NCBI RefSeq assembly: GCF_000430505.1
Contig: NZ_KE387153.1
Coordinates: 296,542 to 360,541, forward strand
DNA length: 64,000 nucleotides
Direction: 5' to 3'
Source of the DNA: Eisenibacter elegans DSM 3317
GTDB lineage: Bacteria > Bacteroidota > Bacteroidia > Cytophagales > Microscillaceae
Made by a program: the position numbers and the translations under genes. The notes beneath the pieces were generated by a model. It saw only the letters and a list, made by a program, of their open reading frames with translations, was not told the DNA's origin and did no database searches. This document shows, in pieces, positions 16,115-24,429 of this stretch. The stretch's first letter is position 1; each line of letters opens with the position of its first letter.

Positions 16115-16870
16115 TCAAGGTCTTATCCTAACTCCCTCTTGCTCAAGATATTTTTTCAGCTCAGGAATTCCGATTTCATTGAAGTGAAAGATACTGGCTG
16201 CAAGCGCGGCATCTGCTTGAGCTTGTTGGAATACCTCTTTGAAGTGTTCGGGCTTTCCAGCCCCCCCCGACGCAATGATAGGAATGCTCAACAATTGGCT
16301 CAGGGCTGCGGTAGCTTCTAGAGCAAACCCGTTTTTAGTGCCGTCGGCATTCATTGCCGTAAAGAGGATTTCGCCGGCACCTCGCTCTTGTGCTTCTTTG
16401 GCCCAATCATTGAGGCGGCGGTCAATAGCTCTGCGCCCACCGTGAGTATGTACCCACCAGTGCCCATCGATGGCTTTGGCATCAATCGCCACAACGATAC
16501 ACTGTGCGCCAAAAGCTTGGGCTGCTTCGCTAATCAATTCGGGGCGATATACCGCCGCAGAGTTGATTGTCACCTTATCAGCTCCTGCATTGAGCAGTAC
16601 CCATACATCTTCCACACTGCTAATGCCCCCTCCTACCGTAAAAGGGATGTTGATATGGGCTGCAATACGTTTCACCAATTCGGCCAGGGTCTTACGCTTT
16701 TCGTTGGTGGCCGTAATGTCCAGAAAGCACAACTCATCAGCTCCTTCCGCTGCATAACGGCTGCCTAGCTCCACAGCATCTCCGGCTACTACCAAGTTTT
16801 CAAACTGAACTCCTTTGACGGTCAGGCCGTCTTTAACATCCAAACAAGGAATGATTCTTTTTGTTAGCAT
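16115..16870 (-). CDS. hisF: Imidazole glycerol phosphate synthase cyclase subunit HisF
   Basis: 251 residues from ATG 16870, the family length, starting [15 protein letters not shown] with the first catalytic Asp; a start 15 bp upstream would add an unusual MIINI tail. The second catalytic Asp is in VAIDAKA near residue 130. The (beta/alpha)8 phosphate-binding loops appear as VGGGISS and ASGGAG. HisF with glutaminase HisH makes imidazole glycerol phosphate and AICAR in histidine synthesis. No other his gene is nearby, so the pathway is split in this genome or the rest lies elsewhere. A TATTTTTG box lies upstream. Confidence 0.96.
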   Translation of the reverse strand: MLTKRIIPCLDVKDGLTVKGVQFENLVVAGDAVELGSRYAAEGADELCFLDITATNEKRKTLAELVKRIAAHINIPFTVGGGISSVEDVWVLLNAGADKVTINSAAVYRPELISEAAQAFGAQCIVVAIDAKAIDGHWWVHTHGGRRAIDRRLNDWAKEAQERGAGEILFTAMNADGTKNGFALEATAALSQLLSIPIIASGGAGKPEHFKEVFQQAQADAALAASIFHFNEIGIPELKKYLEQEGVRIRP

Positions 16871-16914
16871 AATATTTATTATCAACTTTAATGCCTAGCT
16901 ACGCAATAAGGGGG

Positions 16915-16922
16915 CAAAAATA
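16915..16922 (-). promoter_or_regulatory. Candidate -7 box for hisF
   Basis: Minus-strand TATTTTTG matches TAnnTTTG and lies 45 bp before the hisF start. Confidence 0.35.
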
Positions 16923-16976
16923 CAGATATTTTGAAGCTATTTTAGTGTTGAGCAATTCACATTACAACAAAAGGTT

Positions 16977-16984
16977 TAAATTTG
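16977..16984 (+). promoter_or_regulatory. Candidate -7 box for the small lipoprotein genes
   Basis: TAAATTTG matches TAnnTTTG, about 99 bp before the start of the gene at 17083. Confidence 0.35.
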
Positions 16985-17082
16985 CCCCTAGCGTACCAAA
17001 CTAAGCTGGCACTACGTTTGTGCTTATGTATGCGTATTGTGCCGGCAATTTTGCCAAGCATTTTTGTTGACAGAGAGATTCT

Positions 17083-17310
17083 ATGAAACACCGCAAGTAC
17101 TTCAAGTGGCTACCCCACTCTTTTGTTTTGTTTTTGATGGTTGGTACTTTGGGACTTACAGCCCCCTCTTGCCAACCTAATTATATCAAGGCGCGCAAAC
17201 GCGGCGCTTCGTATGGTGGCGGCAGCACAGACAAATGGATTCCTAAAAAGCCTGCCAAGCGCGACCTGGCAGCCCCAACCGGTCGCAGACCACGAGGCAA
17301 GAAAAAATAG
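17083..17310 (+). CDS. Small basic lipoprotein, hypothetical
   Basis: 75 residues with a hydrophobic signal and a lipobox-like TAPSC (Cys about residue 30). The mature chain is strongly basic and ends RRPRGKKK. No family is recognised. The second gene downstream (17376) has the same design: signal, lipobox Cys, then a short Lys/Arg/Pro-rich tail. The two look like diverged tandem paralogues. The charge suggests binding to an acidic surface such as lipid A phosphates or peptidoglycan, but this is speculation. Confidence 0.6.
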   Translation: MKHRKYFKWLPHSFVLFLMVGTLGLTAPSCQPNYIKARKRGASYGGGSTDKWIPKKPAKRDLAAPTGRRPRGKKK

Positions 17311-17375
17311 CTTGCTTTTTGTCGCTTTACTTTGTATGGCAGTTTCTTCCTGTTTTTTTTGATTTGTTATTGCTA

Positions 17376-17549
17376 ATGACCATACCCACTCCTGCCCTGA
17401 AAAGCCGCAGGCTGCGCTTTTTTGCGGTCTGCTTTTTGGCACTATGGCTTGGGGCTAGCGCCTGCAAGCCTCAGCCCTACAAACGCCGCAAACCCCACAA
17501 GGTAGTCCCCAAAGGGAAGCGTATGCCTTGCCCCATCAAAGATTGCTAA
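17376..17549 (+). CDS. Small basic lipoprotein, hypothetical, second copy
   Basis: 57 residues from ATG 17376; the frame extends further upstream, but this start gives a normal signal peptide (FFAVCFLALWLGASAC with lipobox Cys). The tail KPQPYKRRKPHKVVPKGKR is basic and Pro-rich like that of the gene at 17083, and ends CPIKDC with two further Cys. It lies 65 bp downstream of the first. Family unknown. Confidence 0.55.
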   Translation: MTIPTPALKSRRLRFFAVCFLALWLGASACKPQPYKRRKPHKVVPKGKRMPCPIKDC

Positions 17550-17745
17550 GAACTTGTCTAAAATTCTCTTCATCGACACCAAAACGCTGATTTTTAGCCG
17601 CTACTTCGTGAAAAATGCTCGCCGTAGCCCTCCCACGATTAAAATCGTGGGCTAAACAAGCAAGCGCGTGCGCTTTTTGCCCTAGTACCAGCGCAAAAAT
17701 CAGCTGTTTTGAGTGCCGCGCTGAAAATTTAGACAAAGCTCTAAG
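17550..17745. repeat. Foldback (MITE-like) inverted-repeat element
   Basis: The two halves are imperfect reverse complements over about 90 bp each. Outer arms: ACTTGTCTAAAATTCTC at 17551 and GAAAATTTAGACAAAGCTC at 17725. Middle arms: AAAACGCTGATTTTTAGCC and GCGCAAAAATCAGCTGTTTT. The centre is CCCACGATT AA AATCGTGGG (17632-17651). It fills the gap between the small lipoprotein and the LRR gene and codes for nothing convincing. Confidence 0.75.
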
Positions 17746-17769
17746 TACTTAGCAGGTACTGCACTGCCC

Positions 17770-18681
17770 CTATTCTGTTCCAAACTCTATCTTGGCCTTT
17801 GGGAAGAAGTATGAAAGGCTGTCGGCAGTACCTTGGGTCAGCGGGTTGCTGAATATCCATACGTGATTAAGCACTGGCATCTCCCTCAAAAACTCGGGCA
17901 ATACCGTCAACTGGTTTTCGCTAATCCAGAGATTTTCTAGTTTTTTCAACTTGGTAAGACTTTGTGGCAAGGCAACAATCTCGTTCTTGTCAAGCATAAG
18001 CGTGCGCAAAGGTAAGGCCGCTAAGCGATCTACAGCCTCTACAAAATTTAGCTGAGGGTTGCGTACCAAGGCCAAGACCTCTAGGTTTTCTAGCTTCCCT
18101 ATAGCTAATGGCAGGGTCTGTAATTTGTTAAAACTCAGATATAAGTCTTTGAGCTGCTTGAGCTGTCCAATACTTTCAGGCAAAGTCTCAAGAGCACAAC
18201 CCTCCAGATGTAGCTCGCGTAGTTGGGGTAAGGCTGCCAAAATAGGCAAGACCTGTTCTAGGTCTATGGCTTCATTATAGCCCAGCCACAATACTTGTAG
18301 TTGTTGTAAGTCCTTAAAGCCTTCGGGCAAGGTCTTGAGATTGGTTTCGGCTAAAGACAACTGTTGAAGTTGGGGCAATTGTTGGAGTATAGCAACGGCC
18401 TGCTCGTGGTCTAGCTCGGTATTCAGCTCTAGGCTCAGTACTTGTAGATTGGTCAATTGTTTGAACTGCTCGGGCAGGGTCTTGAGTTGAGCACCTTCCA
18501 ATTTGAGCTTGTGGACTTGTTGGGGCTTTTTGAGTGCGCTTTCGAGAGAGGCAAACTCCTCAGCCTTGTCAAGCGCCTTTTGGTCAAGTGTTGTGGTGCT
18601 TTTTTTGCCTTCGCAAGCAACTAAACATAGCCATAGCCCAAGGGCAATTACATTGTAAACAAGTATGGAGGGTGTTTTCAT
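17770..18681 (-). CDS. Leucine-rich-repeat lipoprotein
   Basis: 303 residues. The signal peptide ends in the lipobox LCLVAC (Cys about residue 23), so the protein is lipid-anchored. From about residue 55 to 290 it consists of roughly nine 23-residue LRR units with the consensus LxxLxLxxNxLxxLPxxxxxLxxL, for example LKTLPEGFKDLQQLQVLWLG. LRR solenoids bind proteins or peptides. The gene is monocistronic, and a relative of similar style occurs at 47515. The partner is unknown. Confidence 0.88.
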   Translation of the reverse strand: MKTPSILVYNVIALGLWLCLVACEGKKSTTTLDQKALDKAEEFASLESALKKPQQVHKLKLEGAQLKTLPEQFKQLTNLQVLSLELNTELDHEQAVAILQQLPQLQQLSLAETNLKTLPEGFKDLQQLQVLWLGYNEAIDLEQVLPILAALPQLRELHLEGCALETLPESIGQLKQLKDLYLSFNKLQTLPLAIGKLENLEVLALVRNPQLNFVEAVDRLAALPLRTLMLDKNEIVALPQSLTKLKKLENLWISENQLTVLPEFLREMPVLNHVWIFSNPLTQGTADSLSYFFPKAKIEFGTE

Positions 18682-19022
18682 CAGGATTGATTGGTAAGTA
18701 TGTTATTGCGAATTTGCTAAGAACAATCGTCAAACCAAAATGGTCATCAGGATTTTCCAGCATTTACTCGGCTGAAGGATTCATCGCATTTGAGCGCGTT
18801 GATCCTTGCCCGTTCTTTGTGCCCTTTGTAGTTATCCCCAAATCTTATGAATCTTGTTATAAAATGAGTACAACAACAAAAGCCAAAAATATCCAGTGGT
18901 ATAACCTAGGGTACAGTGGCACGGTTTGTCAATGGAAGTGCAGGTCTGAAGTTGAAAAATTGTGAATCCCCTAGAGGCTTGCTATATTTGGCTTTTCAAA
19001 AATGGTATTCCAGCCTTTCCAA
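18682..19022. other. Intergenic region upstream of the phosphodiesterase gene
   Basis: No gene is supported. It contains the 15-mer AAAAATATCCAGTGG (18885-18899), which recurs exactly at 61258-61272, and the promoter-like box TATATTTG at 18983. Confidence 0.5.
18983..18990 (+). promoter_or_regulatory. Candidate -7 box for the phosphodiesterase gene
   Basis: TATATTTG matches TAnnTTTG. Transcription would begin near 18997, which leaves a normal leader for a start at 19023 but almost none for the alternative ATG at 19002. Confidence 0.4.
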
Positions 19023-20303
19023 ATGCGATTATTCAAAAAAATGATGAGAAAGTTTTTATTACAAGTAGCTCTGAGTCTACATTGCTTGGCGCTTGTATCC
19101 TTCCATAACCTCTTGGCACAAAACCCAGCCGAAAGCTATGTCGTAATGGTCTCTTTTGATGGCTTTCGCTATGATTATGTTGAGCAACACAACCTATCTA
19201 ATTTCAAAAAACTCATCTCCGAAGGTACTGCTGCCGATGGTCTGATACCGGCCTACCCTTCCAAAACCTTCCCCAACCACTACAGCTTAGCCACAGGGAT
19301 GCACCCCGGCACACACGGCATCATCGACAATACATTTTTTGATACCAAGCGCCAAGAAACTTACCGCATCAAAGACCGCGACAAGGTAGAAGACCCCTAC
19401 TGGTATAGCGGCACACCTATCTGGACCTTGGCGCGCCAGCAAGGCCGCAAGTCGGCCTCGTTTTTCTGGGTTGGTTCAGAAATCAATGACCCCGAGCGCC
19501 AACCTAACTATTTTTATCGATACGATGGAAGCATCACCAATGAAGCCCGTATCCAGCAAGTAAAAGCTTGGTTTGAGATGCCCGCCCAAGAGCGCCCGCA
19601 AATCGTGATGTTGTATTTTTCTATTACTGACGAGGCCGGGCACAAGCACGGCCCCGAAAGTGAAGAACAGCGCCAAAGCCTAATAGAGGCAGACCGGCTG
19701 TTGGGGCTTTTGATGGAAGAGGTCAGCAGTATTGATTTGCCTATCAACTTGCTCATTGTCTCTGACCACGGGATGCTGCAAATGCCCAACCTACCCGAAC
19801 ACTTCATTGACTTAGCCTCCTTGGTAGACCTCAGCGAGGTAAGCGCTACCAGCAACAGCTTCCACGTACACATCCACAGTGATGAACGCAGCAAGCTCGA
19901 AAAAGTCTATGCCCAACTCCAAGCCCTACCCAAGGAATTGCCTTTCAAAAGCTATTGGAAAGCCGATATTCCGGCTCACCTCAATTACAACAACAACCCC
20001 CGCATTGGCGATATACTCGTAATAGCCAAAGCCCCATATTATCTAGGCGTAGGCGAACAAACACAGCACTGGCAAAAACGCCCGCTCAAAGGCCAACACG
20101 GCTATGATCCCTATGATTGCCCAGAAATGGTCGGGATATTTTATGCGTGGGGGCCTAATATACGCCAAAATCTCCGCATTCCAGCCTTCGAATTGGTACA
20201 CGTATACCCGCTGGTGGCCAAGATTCTGAACTTGCAAATACCCGCCGATATCGACGGACGCATTGAGGTATTGCAAGATATTTACCAGCCTTACAAACCC
20301 TAA
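19023..20303 (+). CDS. Secreted ectonucleotide pyrophosphatase/phosphodiesterase family protein
   Basis: About 426 residues. ATG 19023 is preferred over 19002 because of the promoter-like box; 19041 is also possible. A signal peptide ends ...HNLLAQ. The alkaline-phosphatase-superfamily metal site is visible: VSFDGFRYDY at the N-terminus, PSKTFPNHYSLATG with the nucleophilic Thr, SDHGM for the second metal, and GQHGYD near the end. These match NPP-type enzymes that hydrolyse nucleotide pyrophosphate or phosphodiester bonds outside the cytoplasm. It is followed 14 bp later by a TonB-dependent receptor, so degradation and uptake of a phosphorylated compound may be linked. Confidence 0.92.
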   Translation: MRLFKKMMRKFLLQVALSLHCLALVSFHNLLAQNPAESYVVMVSFDGFRYDYVEQHNLSNFKKLISEGTAADGLIPAYPSKTFPNHYSLATGMHPGTHGIIDNTFFDTKRQETYRIKDRDKVEDPYWYSGTPIWTLARQQGRKSASFFWVGSEINDPERQPNYFYRYDGSITNEARIQQVKAWFEMPAQERPQIVMLYFSITDEAGHKHGPESEEQRQSLIEADRLLGLLMEEVSSIDLPINLLIVSDHGMLQMPNLPEHFIDLASLVDLSEVSATSNSFHVHIHSDERSKLEKVYAQLQALPKELPFKSYWKADIPAHLNYNNNPRIGDILVIAKAPYYLGVGEQTQHWQKRPLKGQHGYDPYDCPEMVGIFYAWGPNIRQNLRIPAFELVHVYPLVAKILNLQIPADIDGRIEVLQDIYQPYKP

Positions 20304-20317
20304 CAACCGATAGCTAT

Positions 20318-22708
20318 ATGAAGATTGGGGGCATTGTTGAGCGCATAGGCAGCAGGCTGCCTATGCTTTTTGGGGCGCTGTGTTGGCTGCTCTGGGCAAT
20401 GCCCTCTATCCAAGCTCAAGAGTCGCAACTACAAGGACAAGTCGTAGACGAGCAGTTGCAAGCCGTGCCCTATGCTGTTGTAGCAGTACAAGGCCTCAAC
20501 CTACAAACCAATGCCGACTCCTTGGGGCGCTTTAGCCTGTCGGTGCCCGCCAATCAACCCCTCCGGCTACGGGTCAGCCGTGTCGGTTATCTGCCCCAAG
20601 AGCAGCTATTGCAGCTATCGACCGAGGAGGTGCGTATTTTACGTGTCCGTCTTCAGGCCAACGGTACACTGGCCGATGTTGTGGTAGAAGACCGCCGTCA
20701 AGACCTCGACACCCGCATTTCGGTATATACCATCGAGCCAGCTAGTTTGAGTCGGATGCCTTCGGCTTTTGGAGATTTCAATAAAATTCTGGCCACCTTG
20801 CCCGGCGTGGTCAGCAACAGTGAGCTATCATCAACCTATGCTGTGCGCGGCGGGAGCTTTGAGGAAAACTTGGTCTATGTCAATGATATCGAAACTTATC
20901 GTCCACAGCTAGTCAGCGCCGGACAACAAGAGGGCTTGAGCTTTATCAACCCCGACTTGGTGCAGCAAGTCCAGTTTTCTGCCGGTGGTTGGGAAGCAGC
21001 CTACGGAGACCGGCTGGCCTCTATGCTCAATGTCAATTACTTGGTCCCTAAAGAATGGGGAGGCGGGCTGACCTTAGGGCTGCTAGGAGCCAATGCACAC
21101 ATCAAAGGAGTAGGCCGTAACCGCCGCTTTTCCTTTGTGGCTGGTGTGCGCCACAAAGATGCCCGATACCTGTTGGCGACCCTGCCTGTAGAAGGAGAGT
21201 ATTTTCCCCGGTTTACGGATGTTCAAGCGTTTGCTACCTACCAAATAAGCGCTCATACACGCCTACAGTCCTTAACGGCTTATGCCCAAAACCGCTACTT
21301 CCTAGAACCTTCTAATGCACGCACTGACTTCGGTACAACCCAGCAGGCTTTCAGCCTACAAGTGGCTTTTGAAGGCAGCGAGGTTGTACAGTATGATGTT
21401 TGGCAACAGGCCTTCCAGCTCGAACATCGCTGGAACGAACGTTATACCAGTAGCTGGATTCTATCAGGCATCAGCACCCTAGAGCGCGAGTATTTTGATA
21501 TCGAGGCGGGGTATCGCCTGTCTAATTTGGTTATTGATGGGTCGGGAGGCAACCGGCTGGCCAACAGTCGCGATATTGGCACAGAATACCAGTCGGCACG
21601 CAACCGCTTTATAGCCCTGATGGGTAGTCTCGAATGGCGAAACATATGGCGCATCAACCAACAACAAAAACTACAATGGGGGGCAAAATATGGCTACGAG
21701 CAGATTTCGGACGTATTTCGAGAGTTTGGCTTTTTGGATTCGGTGGGCTTTGTTACCCCGCGCCGTAGTGTAGATGTAACAAATGTGTTTGCGGTATCGC
21801 GTTGGAGCGCCTACCTCCAGCATACCCTCAGCTGGGGCACTCGCCAGCAACACCTGCTCGACTATGGTCTGCGCCTGACTCGTTGGGGCTTAAACGACGA
21901 ATGGCTCTTCAGTCCTAGGTTTCAGTACGCTTTCTTGCCCGATTGGCAGGGTGAATGGGCGCTAAAATTGGCTACTGGAATGTATGCGCAACCACCTTTT
22001 TTTAGAGAGTTACGCAATAACGAGGGAACACTAAACCTCTCGCTAAGAGCACAAAAATCTTGGCACTTTATTGTAGGTGCTGAAAGCGTATTTGAACTAT
22101 GGGGGCGCAGCTTCAAATGGACCGGCGAGGGCTACTACAAATACCTCTGGGATGTAGTACCTTATGATGTAGAAGATGTGCGAATCCGCTATTTTGCTCA
22201 AAACAGCGCCACAGCCTATGCCCTAGGCGCTGATTTTCGCGTGAGTGGGGAGTTTGTGCGTGAAGCGGTCTCTTGGTTTAGCTTAGGGATTTTGAGTACA
22301 CGCGAAAACATCGCCGGCGACGGACGTGGATACATTCGTCGCCCCACTGACCAACGGCTGACTTTTGCGGCTTATTTCGAGGACTATATCCCCAAAGCTC
22401 CTACTTGGCGCGTAAATTTACATATGATTTTGGGTACAGGCCTGCCCTTTGGCCCTCCCCAGCGCCCTGAGTTTCGGGCGGCGCTCAATGCCCCTTGGTA
22501 TCGCCGAGTAGATTTGGGCTTTTCCAAGACTATCTTGCACAAACAATACCTCGAATCCTTAGCCATAGGGCTGGATGTGCTCAATGTGCTGGGGACTCCC
22601 AATACGATTTCTTACACGTGGGTACAAGACACCGACCGTCGCCAATATGCCGTCCCTAACCGGCTGTCTACCCGCTTTTTGAACTTTAAGGTCTTGGCCA
22701 AATTTTGA
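20318..22708 (+). CDS. TonB-dependent outer-membrane receptor
   Basis: 796 residues. A signal peptide (to about 34, PSIQAQ) precedes a carboxypeptidase-regulatory-like domain (about 38-125), a plug domain (about 130-240, with LATLPGVVSNSELSSTYAVRGGSFEENLVYVNDIE), and a beta-barrel to the C-terminal Phe (FLNFKVLAKF), as expected for Bam insertion. It is shorter than SusC-type receptors, and no SusD gene follows. It should import a substrate too large for porins using TonB energy. The likely operon partner is the upstream phosphodiesterase. The substrate is unknown. Confidence 0.93.
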   Translation: MKIGGIVERIGSRLPMLFGALCWLLWAMPSIQAQESQLQGQVVDEQLQAVPYAVVAVQGLNLQTNADSLGRFSLSVPANQPLRLRVSRVGYLPQEQLLQLSTEEVRILRVRLQANGTLADVVVEDRRQDLDTRISVYTIEPASLSRMPSAFGDFNKILATLPGVVSNSELSSTYAVRGGSFEENLVYVNDIETYRPQLVSAGQQEGLSFINPDLVQQVQFSAGGWEAAYGDRLASMLNVNYLVPKEWGGGLTLGLLGANAHIKGVGRNRRFSFVAGVRHKDARYLLATLPVEGEYFPRFTDVQAFATYQISAHTRLQSLTAYAQNRYFLEPSNARTDFGTTQQAFSLQVAFEGSEVVQYDVWQQAFQLEHRWNERYTSSWILSGISTLEREYFDIEAGYRLSNLVIDGSGGNRLANSRDIGTEYQSARNRFIALMGSLEWRNIWRINQQQKLQWGAKYGYEQISDVFREFGFLDSVGFVTPRRSVDVTNVFAVSRWSAYLQHTLSWGTRQQHLLDYGLRLTRWGLNDEWLFSPRFQYAFLPDWQGEWALKLATGMYAQPPFFRELRNNEGTLNLSLRAQKSWHFIVGAESVFELWGRSFKWTGEGYYKYLWDVVPYDVEDVRIRYFAQNSATAYALGADFRVSGEFVREAVSWFSLGILSTRENIAGDGRGYIRRPTDQRLTFAAYFEDYIPKAPTWRVNLHMILGTGLPFGPPQRPEFRAALNAPWYRRVDLGFSKTILHKQYLESLAIGLDVLNVLGTPNTISYTWVQDTDRRQYAVPNRLSTRFLNFKVLAKF

Positions 22709-22759
22709 GACAGTAGCCTGCTTTGCCGAAAATATATAGCTGATTTTCATTACTTTAGA

Positions 22760-22767
22760 TAAGTTTG
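22760..22767 (+). promoter_or_regulatory. Candidate -7 box for dnaA
   Basis: TAAGTTTG matches TAnnTTTG, 100 bp before the dnaA start. One near-match to a DnaA box (TTATCCGCA, one difference from TTATCCACA) lies at about 22822; alone it does not support an origin or autoregulation. Confidence 0.35.
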
Positions 22768-22866
22768 GCACAAGTATCGCAAGGAAGCCTTCGGAATCTA
22801 TCGTTTTTTTCGCATTTTTGTTATCCGCAGCAAAAACCTACACCAAAATAAAGTAGAAGGAAAGAG

Positions 22867-24363
22867 ATGCCAACCAATGTATTTATTGTGCAAAAAGATC
22901 ATCATACCATCTGGGAAACCTGCTTACAGGAGATAAAGGCACATATTGACGACACAGCCTTTAGTACTTGGTTTGAGCCAATAGTGCCCGTGCAACTGAA
23001 AGATGATGTATTGACAATTCAGGTGCCGAGTATGTTTTTTTATGAATGGATAGAAGGTAATTATGTCGTATTGCTGCGCCGCGCCCTCGACAAAGCCATC
23101 GGTGAAACTGCCCGTTTAGAATATACCCTCGAAGACACCACGACAGACAAGCCTAACCCCAACCGTCTGTTTGGCGTAGGAAACCAAGGAAATCCCTATT
23201 TTCCGCAAGGATCGGCCAAAGCACCACACCCCAAAACACCTACTTTTAATGGTGGTGGATATATCCAACAACAGCAACAACAACAAGCCTATGTAGGCCA
23301 ACAAAGCATTCGTAGCCACCCACTCTACGCACAGTTTCAGCTTAATCCTGAATATACTTTTGATAGTTTTATCGAAGGAGACTGCAACCGCCTAGCACGC
23401 TCTGCCGGGGTGGCTGTAGCCGAACGCCCAGGTGTAACGGCTTTTAACCCCTTGATGCTATATGGCGGTGTAGGGTTGGGCAAAACACACTTGATGCAAG
23501 CTATCGGCAATTACATCCGCAAACACCACGGCGAAAAGCAAGTGTTCTACGTCTCTTCCGACAGGTTCACCAACCAGTTTGTAATGTCTATCACCAACAA
23601 CGACCTGCAAAGTTTCAATAACTTTTATATGGGGGTGGATATTTTACTAATTGACGATGTCCAGTTCTTTTCAGGAAAAGACAAAACACAGGAGATTTTC
23701 TTCCACATATTCAACCACCTTCATCAGTCGGGCAAGCAAATCATTATGACGAGCGATCGCCCACCTAAGGAGCTTAAGGGCTTGGAAGACAGGCTTTTAT
23801 CTCGTTTTAAGTGGGGCTTAACCGCCGATCTCAAGCAGCCTGACTTGGAGACGCGTATGGCCATTATTCACAAAAAGATGCAAAGCGAGTCTACAGAGAT
23901 GCCCGATGAAGTAGTGGAATATTTGGCCAACAGTATTGACAGCAATATCCGCGAATTAGAGGGGGTAATGACCTCCCTTACTGCTCAGGCTTCGCTCTAC
24001 CAATGCCCCATTACCTTGATGATGGCCAAAAATGCTGTCCAGCAGATTGTACAAAACGGTGGCGATCGCGAGCTCAGCATCGACGAAATCCAACAAGCCG
24101 TAGGCGAATACTTTGGGATCAGTGTGGAGGATATGAAGTCCAAAACCCGTAAAAAAGAGATTGTCATTGCCCGACAAGTGGCAATGTTTTTTGTAAAAGA
24201 ACACGCCAACAGTTTCTCGCTCAAATCTATTGGTTATCACTTTGGCGGGCGCGATCACAGTACGGTCATCCACGCTATCCAAACCATCAACGACTACATC
24301 CAAACCCGCACGGATGTCCGTACTTATGTGGACGAGATTCGTCAGAAATTGAAGAGCTTGTAA
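22867..24363 (+). CDS. dnaA: Chromosomal replication initiator DnaA
   Basis: 498 residues. Domain I (about 1-85) begins with IWETCLQEIKAHIDDTAFSTWF. A low-complexity linker contains Gln-rich QQQQQQQ near residue 140. The AAA+ domain has Walker A GGVGLGKTH (200-208) and Walker B LLIDDVQFF (about 261). The DNA-binding domain IV carries the signature FGGRDHSTVIHA (about 457-468). DnaA binds oriC and melts it to start replication. No cluster of DnaA boxes is present here, and dnaN is not adjacent, so oriC is probably elsewhere. Confidence 0.98.
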   Translation: MPTNVFIVQKDHHTIWETCLQEIKAHIDDTAFSTWFEPIVPVQLKDDVLTIQVPSMFFYEWIEGNYVVLLRRALDKAIGETARLEYTLEDTTTDKPNPNRLFGVGNQGNPYFPQGSAKAPHPKTPTFNGGGYIQQQQQQQAYVGQQSIRSHPLYAQFQLNPEYTFDSFIEGDCNRLARSAGVAVAERPGVTAFNPLMLYGGVGLGKTHLMQAIGNYIRKHHGEKQVFYVSSDRFTNQFVMSITNNDLQSFNNFYMGVDILLIDDVQFFSGKDKTQEIFFHIFNHLHQSGKQIIMTSDRPPKELKGLEDRLLSRFKWGLTADLKQPDLETRMAIIHKKMQSESTEMPDEVVEYLANSIDSNIRELEGVMTSLTAQASLYQCPITLMMAKNAVQQIVQNGGDRELSIDEIQQAVGEYFGISVEDMKSKTRKKEIVIARQVAMFFVKEHANSFSLKSIGYHFGGRDHSTVIHAIQTINDYIQTRTDVRTYVDEIRQKLKSL

Positions 24364-24389
24364 GGCCTGGCCTTTGAGCCTGTAGAATG

Positions 24390-24429
24390 ACCCTGACAGT
24401 GTTGAATACACCGTCAGGGTTGTTTTTTT
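24390..24429 (+). terminator. Terminator of dnaA
   Basis: ACCCTGAC (24390-24397) and GTCAGGGT (24413-24420) pair and are followed by TGTTTTTTT. It lies between two convergent genes and overlaps the stop codon of the acyl-CoA ligase gene. Confidence 0.88.

Noticed and set aside
17536-17736. 66-codon minus-strand frame
   Set aside because: It lies inside the foldback element and follows its inverted repeats.
22709-22866. Possible oriC upstream of dnaA
   Set aside because: Only one imperfect DnaA box (TTATCCGCA) and no cluster or AT-rich unwinding element.
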